NCBI GenBank assembly: GCA_021323535.1
Contig: JAJONO010000030.1
Coordinates: 1-48,857 of the forward strand
Source: Bacteroidota bacterium
Lineage (GTDB): Bacteria > Bacteroidota > Bacteroidia > B-17B0 > Aurantibacillaceae
Direction of reading: 5' to 3'
Length of the DNA: 48,857 nucleotides
In this document: in pieces, positions 42,908-48,857 of the stretch
Layout: every line of letters begins with the position of its first letter
How positions within the stretch are numbered: the stretch's first letter is position 1
Made by a program: the position numbers and the translations under genes
Notes under the pieces: model-generated
What the model was told of the DNA's origin: nothing
What the model saw: the letters and a program-made list of their open reading frames with translations, nothing else
Databases searched by the model: none

Positions 42908-43330
42908 ATGGAAAAATTAAATTTCAGTGTGGAGATCAATGCTCCGAAAGAAAAAGTATGGAAAACACTTTGGGAAGACGCTACATATCGCGAATGGACC
43001 TCTGTGTTCACTCCTGGCTCTTATGCCAAAAGCGATTGGAACGAAGGAAGTAAAATTTTATTCCTTAGCCCGGAAGGCAGCGGCATGCATTCTATTATCG
43101 AAAAGAAAATACCAAACACGCAAATGAGTTTTCTTCATAAAGGTGAAATAAAAGACGGCGTTGAAGTAGATGCCGATTGGGGCGACGCGCGTGAACAATA
43201 TTTCCTGGATGAAAAAAACGGAAAAACAACTTTACGTGTCGAACTGGATATTGTAGAAGAGTTTAAGAAACATTTCAATGAAGTGTTTCCAAAAGCGCTT
43301 GATCTTGTAAAACAAATTTCTGAGCGATGA
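42908..43330 (+). CDS. SRPBCC-domain protein 2
   Basis: The 140-residue protein has one SRPBCC fold with the opening VEINAPKEKVWKTLWEDATYREW, a central SKILFLSPEG strand pair and a C-terminal helix EVFPKALDLVKQI. It is related to the SRPBCC protein at 42028 but not closely. Its last codon overlaps the next VOC gene by 4 bp (ATGA), so translation is coupled. Confidence 0.88.
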   Translation: MEKLNFSVEINAPKEKVWKTLWEDATYREWTSVFTPGSYAKSDWNEGSKILFLSPEGSGMHSIIEKKIPNTQMSFLHKGEIKDGVEVDADWGDAREQYFLDEKNGKTTLRVELDIVEEFKKHFNEVFPKALDLVKQISER

Positions 43331-43743
43331 CCATTCATAGCTACTTAACCTTTAACGGCAATTGCCGTGAGGCCATGAACTTTTATAAAGATTGCCTGGG
43401 AGGGGAGTTAACGTTCCAAACAATTGGAGAAACTCCCCTTGCAGATAAAATGCCTGAAAAAATGAAGGGTTACATTCTGCACGCTTCTCTTACCAATGGA
43501 AACTTTAACCTGATGGGGTCAGACATGGTGCCCCAGGAAGGACTCATCAAAGGCAACTCGGTTTCTCTTTCTCTCATGTGCAGCAGTGAAGATGAAATCA
43601 ATTCATGTTTTAAGAAATTATGTTATGGTGGCCAGCCTACTCATCCGTTGGAGGTTACTTTCTGGGGAGCAACGTTGGGCGGACTAACCGACCGTTACGG
43701 ACACCATTGGTTGTTACACTACGACAAAAATCTGAAAAACTAA
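43327..43743 (+). CDS. VOC-family (PhnB-like) protein
   Basis: The 138-residue VOC fold protein starts HSYLTFNGNCREAMNFYKDCLGG, typical of the PhnB/glyoxalase group. It has a GNFNLMGSDM strand and ends FWGATLGGLTDRYGHHWLLHY, the family's metal-side strand. It overlaps the previous gene by 4 bp. Function unproven; a role in binding or detoxifying a small molecule is the usual guess. Confidence 0.88.
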   Translation: MTIHSYLTFNGNCREAMNFYKDCLGGELTFQTIGETPLADKMPEKMKGYILHASLTNGNFNLMGSDMVPQEGLIKGNSVSLSLMCSSEDEINSCFKKLCYGGQPTHPLEVTFWGATLGGLTDRYGHHWLLHYDKNLKN

Positions 43744-43748
43744 AACTC

Positions 43749-43964
43749 ATGCTCCAGGTAGAAGTATTCAGAACAAACGTTGTAGAAAAATGGCAGGCTG
43801 AAAGAATTGCCTGCAAGCTGATCGAAAAATTCCCTGACCACTCTATTCACTTCGATCTTGAGGATAGGGAGAAAATCCTCAGGGTAGAAGCGAAAGGAAT
43901 TAACCAGGAAAAAATAATTTCTGTTTTAGCAGATTCAGGATTTAGTTGCGAAGTGCTGGATTAA
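43749..43964 (+). CDS. small ferredoxin-fold-like protein of unknown function
   Basis: The 71-residue protein has its start at ATG 43749, 5 bp after the VOC gene stop. A longer reading from 43620 would overlap that gene and is not needed. The pattern is beta (MLQVEVFRTNVV), helix (ERIACKLIEKFP), two beta strands (SIHFDL and ILRVEAKG), helix (QEKIISVLADSG), beta (CEVLD). This resembles a heavy-metal-associated domain without its C-x-x-C site. It closes the cassette; the role is unknown. Confidence 0.7.
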   Translation: MLQVEVFRTNVVEKWQAERIACKLIEKFPDHSIHFDLEDREKILRVEAKGINQEKIISVLADSGFSCEVLD

Positions 43965-43973
43965 TTCGCCAAA

Positions 43974-46730
43974 CTATTTCGAGATAATAATCTTTTTGTG
44001 AACCGAGCTATTTTTATCATAGGCCTTAATGATAACAAAGTTATTTTCTGTAATCCTTTGTGTAAAATCTATTTTTACTGTATTATCAGATCCATTATAA
44101 GCTCTCGTATCGATGACTTTTCCTAGCATATCATACATCTCAACTGTAAATTCTCCTTTAAAATTATGATCGATGATGATGTGATTGCTTGCCGGGTTAG
44201 GATAAACATCCATCTGTGAAACTTCCTTATTTTTTGGCTCTGATATTGAATTAACCATTCGCATGTTGGAAGACATGGTGCAACCGACAAAGTAAAGAGG
44301 CACATCGCCCGTGTTAAAAACAAAAGGATTAGGGTAAGCCATGCCTCTCCCTATTGATGAAATTCGGATTGCATCGACGGTAATATTAGAGCATATTTTA
44401 AATGTTCCGTCAAGCTTGGATAAGGTTGAGTGCCACTTGCCATTTACATCGTGAAAAAATACATAAGCATCTTTAATCGGAACAACGCCGCTGTGACCAT
44501 CTACAACTTTACCAATAATTGTTACAGGATAACTTATTAATGGATCGTATCCATAGTAATCTTTGTCGGAAGGCGTGGCAGAGTTATTACAAGGTTGGCT
44601 GATCCAGTTGTGTGTGTTCTCGTTAAATTCATCAGCAACAGGTTTTTTTCTGTCGCACAAAGTATACACACCTTCAAACGCTTCACTTGGAGAGCTTCCG
44701 TCATGTACAACATCTTTATAAGACCACCACGAGTATCCACTTCCACCAAAACCTCTCGTTTGTTGCTGAGTAAACTGAGCGAAATCACGTTGATTTTCTT
44801 CCGTACCCCAACCCAGAGCTGTGTTGTTGCCACAAGGATACAAGTCATCTATTCCATTATCAATTGCCGAGTAAGATGTTTCTCCGACTATCCAGGGAAG
44901 TTTAACGTTATTTTGTATCCACTTTTCCTGAGCTGCGATTCCTCCCTTATAATCTGTTGGATTAAAAATATTATCCCAACTGTATAAATGAAAGGAATGA
45001 AAATCAACTGACATCATTGTAGGATCCCAAACCTGCACATCATTACGTCCATAAGTTCCCATTGTTACCAGATGATTTGGGTCTGCTGCTCTGATAGCGT
45101 CATACCAGATTTTTGTACGTGAACAGTTGGTTGTTTTATCATAAGTAACCTGCCATGTGTTACTCGGCTCATTACAAAGGTCATAAGCGAGTAACGACTC
45201 TGCACTTTGACAATGATTTGAAAGCTCGCTTAAAAAAGTAGCGTAGTTCTGATATGCGCTGCCATGGGCTTGATCAGGATCTCCATTATAGGTTTCTTTA
45301 TAGATGTATTGTTGTCCACTCAGTAATATCACATTTAATCCTGCATTTTTCGCCAATGTAAGTATACTGGAAACTGCCGCGAAAAGTTTTGGTTTGGTAT
45401 TGGCATCATAGTTAGCGTCAAATAAGAAGTCTGCAGGTGCTTTCATTACACATATTTTTGTGTTTTGAGGACCGGGATGGCGATACACTGCTTCAAGTCC
45501 ACAGATCCTTAAGGTGTTAAATCCCAATGCTTTTATTTTTGCAAAATCGCTTGCAAGAAGAACATTCGCAGACGGCTGGTCGGTAGCAGGGCAAATATTG
45601 TTTGTGAAGATCCTGTGATCCGGCCCAACCCATAAATCAGGGATAGATGTGTTGGAACTCATGAGATTTACGGGGTAATTCATAACAACCGGATAAAACG
45701 GCTGGTTATTCTTATAAAATGTTTTTCCTTTAAGATAAACTGTTGTCTGAGTAGGAGAAACCTTGGTTTTTGCAGAGTGTACCACATTGTTACCAGAATT
45801 TCTATAAAACACCTGGTTTGCGCCAAAAGCTATTGCTTCAGCCTTTGGTGAATTAGTTTCAACAACTCTCTTGCCGAACCAATCACAATTGTCATAAACA
45901 AGTGTGCATAGGTATCCTTCAAGATTTACATAATACAATGTGTTTTGGTCACAAAGAAGTTTTGATCCCACTTTAGGTATCATCGAATTGTATAATGTAT
46001 TAAAGTTCCAGCCTCCATTATAAAACACATTGCAGATATGTCCACCAGATGTTGTATAATACAGATTACTATTGGCTCCGAATACCAACCCATCTCCCCT
46101 TGCCGGCAATGTGCTTAAATTCAATTCGCTATTCAACCAGGTTGAACCGCTTTTATAAACATTTTTCAAACGTGATGTTGTGCTAATATAAAACAACTTA
46201 CCATCTCCATATGCAAGACGGCTGTTTGATTTCGCAGTTACGCCGGTGTATTCCCAGTTCCACGTTGGTCCGTTTACATAATTAATTTTATAGACCTGAT
46301 ATGGGTAATTCGCCCCTGTATAATAAAGTGTGCTGTTATCCGCAAAAACCAATCCCGTACCGCTTGCAGCAGGTGCACCCGGGTTTAACTCATAATTGAG
46401 CCAGCCTTCAGTTGAAGACCAGTAGAGCATTCTCAGCCTGTTAGCCGCATCAACATAAAACACTTTGTTATCACCATATACAATTTCAGTGATGTTTTTA
46501 GCGGGTACCGAACTCCAGACAATATTCACATTAGAATAGTTGCTTCCGTTTGCCGCACACATGTATCCATATACAGATTTATAGAAAAGCTCATTCTGTG
46601 GCGTTAATACTAATCCATCTCCATCGCTGGTAATGGTATTTAAAGGGTTAGATGCAAACGTAAAATAGTTATGCTGGGCGTAAAGACCTGACCAGAATAA
46701 AATAGATAAAATTGAGATTATTTTTTTCAT
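43974..46730 (-). CDS. secreted GH5-like glycoside hydrolase with N-terminal propeller and T9SS tail
   Basis: The start is set at ATG 46730, which begins the signal peptide MKKIISILSILFWSGLYAQ. The product is about 918 residues. Residues about 25-330 hold seven repeats of about 45 residues with the text L-x-F/Y-G-x-N-x-L-F/Y-Y, which fits a seven-bladed propeller. Residues about 340-720 are a GH5-like barrel with the acid/base Glu in AYDLCNEPSN and the likely nucleophile Glu in WIVGETSYSA. A carboxypeptidase-regulatory-like beta domain follows at about 735-820. The end (VYPNPASNHIIID and onward) is a type A T9SS sorting domain. It acts outside the cell on an unknown glycan. Confidence 0.85.
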   Translation of the reverse strand: MKKIISILSILFWSGLYAQHNYFTFASNPLNTITSDGDGLVLTPQNELFYKSVYGYMCAANGSNYSNVNIVWSSVPAKNITEIVYGDNKVFYVDAANRLRMLYWSSTEGWLNYELNPGAPAASGTGLVFADNSTLYYTGANYPYQVYKINYVNGPTWNWEYTGVTAKSNSRLAYGDGKLFYISTTSRLKNVYKSGSTWLNSELNLSTLPARGDGLVFGANSNLYYTTSGGHICNVFYNGGWNFNTLYNSMIPKVGSKLLCDQNTLYYVNLEGYLCTLVYDNCDWFGKRVVETNSPKAEAIAFGANQVFYRNSGNNVVHSAKTKVSPTQTTVYLKGKTFYKNNQPFYPVVMNYPVNLMSSNTSIPDLWVGPDHRIFTNNICPATDQPSANVLLASDFAKIKALGFNTLRICGLEAVYRHPGPQNTKICVMKAPADFLFDANYDANTKPKLFAAVSSILTLAKNAGLNVILLSGQQYIYKETYNGDPDQAHGSAYQNYATFLSELSNHCQSAESLLAYDLCNEPSNTWQVTYDKTTNCSRTKIWYDAIRAADPNHLVTMGTYGRNDVQVWDPTMMSVDFHSFHLYSWDNIFNPTDYKGGIAAQEKWIQNNVKLPWIVGETSYSAIDNGIDDLYPCGNNTALGWGTEENQRDFAQFTQQQTRGFGGSGYSWWSYKDVVHDGSSPSEAFEGVYTLCDRKKPVADEFNENTHNWISQPCNNSATPSDKDYYGYDPLISYPVTIIGKVVDGHSGVVPIKDAYVFFHDVNGKWHSTLSKLDGTFKICSNITVDAIRISSIGRGMAYPNPFVFNTGDVPLYFVGCTMSSNMRMVNSISEPKNKEVSQMDVYPNPASNHIIIDHNFKGEFTVEMYDMLGKVIDTRAYNGSDNTVKIDFTQRITENNFVIIKAYDKNSSVHKKIIISK

Positions 46731-46748
46731 AAAAATAAGTTTTGTAGA

Positions 46749-46778
46749 CAAAACTACTTTTATCTGGTAACTACAAAA
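46749..46778 (-). promoter_or_regulatory. promoter of the secreted GH5-like gene
   Basis: On the minus strand TTTTG (46774-46778) and the perfect -7 element TAGTTTTG (46749-46756) are 17 bp apart. The ATG at 46730 follows about 18 nt later. A GTTTTG-TAGA-CAAAAC hairpin (46739-46754) overlaps the -7 element and could be an operator. This supports placing the start at 46730, not at the in-frame ATG at 46751, which lies inside the promoter. Confidence 0.4.
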
Positions 46779-46837
46779 TATCTAATTAGAATTTACGGGG
46801 AATAATTTGATAAGTGGTATAAGCTATTGAGAATTTA

Positions 46838-47308
46838 TTATCTCATCCTATAAACCGATTTCATGATTCGCGGCAATTCTCTTTCTGCAGGATTCAGAAA
46901 AATTTCAAACTGTTCTTTCGAACGGAATTCTTTTCCAAGGCTTTTCTTTACAGCTTCCGTATGATTGAACAATCCTCCTTTTGTCCTTATAACAATACCA
47001 TAGTCAGTGTTTTTATTTTTACTTCGTCCAACCAGAATTTCTGTAATTCCGTATTCTTCATAATCCAAAGTATCTAACGCTTTGTGGAAAGATTCCTTTT
47101 CGTTTTCAGTAAGTTTGTCTGGATTGTTTTCATCTTCAAGTCCTGGTTCCATGGATTTTAATTTGCGATATACATAAGCTGTAGAGGCAAAAATAAGTGT
47201 GATAAGCAATGTTTGAACCAGGATTCCACGGATCAAAAATGTAGTTATCATGACTAGCCCAATGAATCCCGCAATAAAAGTCAGAGTAGCAAAAATGTAT
47301 TTTTTCAT
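46838..47308 (-). CDS. small membrane protein of unknown function
   Basis: The 156-residue protein has two adjacent membrane helices at about residues 5-25 and 28-48. A cytosolic or periplasmic polar domain follows with an acidic EPGLEDENNPDKLTENEKE linker and a TLDYEEYGITEILVG strand. The end is basic (IMKSVYRMR). No family is recognised. It stands alone between the GH5-like gene downstream and a divergent aminotransferase 118 bp away. Confidence 0.65.
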   Translation of the reverse strand: MKKYIFATLTFIAGFIGLVMITTFLIRGILVQTLLITLIFASTAYVYRKLKSMEPGLEDENNPDKLTENEKESFHKALDTLDYEEYGITEILVGRSKNKNTDYGIVIRTKGGLFNHTEAVKKSLGKEFRSKEQFEIFLNPAERELPRIMKSVYRMR

Positions 47309-47426
47309 CCCTGGCGAATATAATTGAATTAGTTAGATTGATATACTCAGATTGGGATAAATTTTGAGTTTTGGCCTGAAAAATCCATCAATAAATCGTA
47401 CTTTTACATCACCAAAAAATACTACT

Positions 47427-48581
47427 ATGGCAGGAACAGAATTATTCGGCGCCGAAGAGCGTAAAGAAATAAACGACGTAATGGAAACAGGAATTTTATT
47501 CCGTTATGGTCATGATGCTCAACGCAACAATCACTGGAAAGCAAAAGATTTTGAAGCGGAAGTGAAGAAGATCACCAATGCAAAATTCGCGCATGCCATG
47601 AGCAGCGGTTCCACAGCCATTGCCACAGCCCTTGCAGCAAGCGGATTAGGAGCAGGCGACGAGATCATCGTTCCTCCGTTCACATTCATTGCCAGTGTAG
47701 AAGCTGTTCTTTTTATCGGCGCTATTCCGATCTTTGCCGAGATCGATGAAACGCTTTGCTTAAGCGCTTCAGGAATTGAAAAGGCCCTTACGCCAAAAAC
47801 AAAAGGTGTTTGCCTTGTTCACATGTGCGGCGGAAATGCCAATATGGACGAGATTATGGCCGTTATCAAAAAACATAATTTAATTTTAGTGGAAGACGCG
47901 GGACAGGCTTTCGCTTCTTCATATAAAGGAACTTTTACCGGACTTTTCGGAAAAGCCGGAAGTTATTCGTTCGACTTTTTTAAGATCGCTACTGCAGGTG
48001 AAGGTGGTGTTCTTGTTACAAATGACGAAGAGACTTACAAAAAAGCCGATGTTTATTCCGATCATGGACATAATCACGTTGGCGCTAAGCGCGGAATGGA
48101 AGATCATCCTTTCCTTGGCTTCAATTACAGGATCTCTGAATTACACGCCGCCATTGGTGTTGCGCAAACACGTCGTGTTCCTTCTATTAAAAAGAAAAAT
48201 CAATTCAATAAAAAATTCATGCAGGATCTTTTATCGAAAAATAAAAACATCTCCTTCGCTAAATTGGGCGATCCGGATGGAGACTCTGCAACACATTTAA
48301 ATATTTTTCTGCCTGATACCGCTGCCGCGCAACGTGTGGTGGACGAGTTCAACGCTGCAGGAGTTGCCGGTTTTGATTACTGGTTCAAAAACATGTACCA
48401 CTTCATTAACCAGTGGGATCATATGAAAAATCTTCAAACCGTTTCTAAACTTCCGGTTGAGCTTTTTGACAAACCACAGGATTATGTGAAAATGCAGTTG
48501 CCAAAATCACAGGAAGTGGTTGGACGTTTAATTACATTAGCTTCTTCTCTCCAAGAAAATTTCCGTTGTTACAGGCAATGA
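47427..48581 (+). CDS. kdnA: DegT/DnrJ/EryC1/StrS aminotransferase, KdnA-like
   Basis: The start is set at ATG 47427 (AGTELFGAEERKE); a TTG at 47364 would add 21 residues. The 384-residue PLP enzyme matches the KdnA pattern I know from Shewanella: FGxEE at the start, FRYGHDAQRN, PPFTFIASVEA, FAEIDETLCLS, LVHMCGGNANMDE, the PLP lysine in SFDFFKIATAGEGG, and SDHGHNHVGAKRG. KdnA makes 8-amino-8-deoxy-Kdo for lipopolysaccharide. KdnB (the alcohol dehydrogenase partner) is not in the window. The C-terminus seems about 20 residues shorter than usual. Fold sure, exact substrate likely. Confidence 0.85.
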   Translation: MAGTELFGAEERKEINDVMETGILFRYGHDAQRNNHWKAKDFEAEVKKITNAKFAHAMSSGSTAIATALAASGLGAGDEIIVPPFTFIASVEAVLFIGAIPIFAEIDETLCLSASGIEKALTPKTKGVCLVHMCGGNANMDEIMAVIKKHNLILVEDAGQAFASSYKGTFTGLFGKAGSYSFDFFKIATAGEGGVLVTNDEETYKKADVYSDHGHNHVGAKRGMEDHPFLGFNYRISELHAAIGVAQTRRVPSIKKKNQFNKKFMQDLLSKNKNISFAKLGDPDGDSATHLNIFLPDTAAAQRVVDEFNAAGVAGFDYWFKNMYHFINQWDHMKNLQTVSKLPVELFDKPQDYVKMQLPKSQEVVGRLITLASSLQENFRCYRQ

Positions 48582-48857
48582 AGAATTTATCTGTACTAAC
48601 GGGAAAAAGAAATATATTCTGCCTCTCACCATTTTTAATCATTCGCTTATTGCTCACTCTCCCGAAAAATTTGTTTCGCTTATACAATCCAAATTAGGAT
48701 TAAACAAAACTGTTTTTGCAAGAAATTGTGTTGTTAGTAAGTTAGACAAAACAACAGCCGAAGAATTCCTGGAAGAGTATCACCTCATGAACTCCACCCA
48801 AAGCGCCTTTAATTACGGATTGTATTGTAAAAATGAGCTTCTTGCCGTGGCCTCTTT
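48559..48857 (+). CDS. partial gene of unknown function, weak Mom/GNAT-like similarity
   Basis: An open frame runs to the window end, opening after a TAG at 48538-48540. It reads KKISVVTGNEEFICTN, then KYILPLTIFNHSLIAHS, FARNCVVSKLD, and EEFLEEYHLMNST followed by YGLYCKNELLAVAS. There is no ATG or GTG before the conserved part. The ATT at 48559 is the only near-start, and it overlaps the aminotransferase by 23 bp. The FLEEYH and GLYxxxELLAVAS text recalls Mom-like or GNAT-type proteins, but I am not sure. The frame is clearly coding in style; the start is unresolved. Confidence 0.45.
   Translation, partial: MSVVTGNEEFICTNGKKKYILPLTIFNHSLIAHSPEKFVSLIQSKLGLNKTVFARNCVVSKLDKTTAEEFLEEYHLMNSTQSAFNYGLYCKNELLAVAS

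Noticed and set aside
43620-43748. N-terminal extension of the 71-residue protein
   Set aside because: It overlaps the VOC gene in another frame; the ATG at 43749 gives a complete small fold.
47364-47426. TTG extension of the KdnA-like gene
   Set aside because: The extra 21 residues have no match to the family, whose N-terminus fits the ATG at 47427.
1-48857. CRISPR arrays, tRNA/rRNA genes, complete insertion sequences
   Set aside because: I saw no regular spacer-repeat pattern, no cloverleaf candidates and no transposase frame.

Overview
The window comes from a member of the Bacteroidota. The evidence is AT-rich DNA, promoters of the Bacteroidota TTG/TAnnTTTG type, few Shine-Dalgarno sequences, a type IX secretion C-terminal domain on a large exoenzyme, FtsX-type permeases of about 800 residues, and LytTR, NtrC-like and REC-Crp hybrid regulators. 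I cannot name the genus. No tRNA, rRNA, CRISPR array or complete insertion sequence was seen.

Layout. Positions 1-3494 hold minus-strand genes for small exported or membrane proteins of unknown role, a decayed small gene, and a 545-residue exported protein with an internal duplication. Positions 3804-4530 carry a DUF2007/zinc-ribbon protein facing a small membrane protein. Positions 4624-8781 form a redox or low-oxygen module: a FixL-like PAS histidine kinase, a response regulator whose output is an FNR/Crp domain, then a DoxX membrane protein, a conserved unknown and a tandem universal stress protein. FNR-like boxes lie at the same distance from the -7 element in front of the kinase and in front of doxX. 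A PhzF-like protein follows at 8809-9693.

The centre (9753-40899) is one large export island. A permease/ATPase pair (minus strand) diverges from an NtrC-like regulator and NtrY-like kinase (plus strand). A LytTR regulator follows. A second, mirror-image NtrY/NtrC pair sits on the minus strand. Its promoter region is shared with the main plus-strand operon: membrane fusion protein, ATPase, seven consecutive paralogous MacB/FtsX-type permeases, a second ATPase and a TolC-like outer-membrane protein. The seven permeases fall into two sequence subclasses. Two A-B pairs are spaced 4 and 2 bp apart, which suggests permease pairing. Imperfect palindromic repeats fill four of the gaps. Sigma-54-like promoters precede both outward-reading minus operons, and a strongly structured leader precedes the main operon.

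The right flank (40903-48857) has a GlxA/AraC-type regulator diverging from a five-gene cassette of SRPBCC and VOC proteins, a secreted GH5-like enzyme with a predicted seven-bladed N-terminal propeller and a T9SS tail, a small membrane protein, a KdnA-like aminotransferase (8-amino-Kdo route) and the start of a further gene cut by the window end.

The best candidate for an undescribed system is the seven-permease, two-ATPase, single-adaptor, single-TolC exporter with its satellite permease/ATPase pair and doubled sigma-54 control. Its substrate cannot be read from the sequence.
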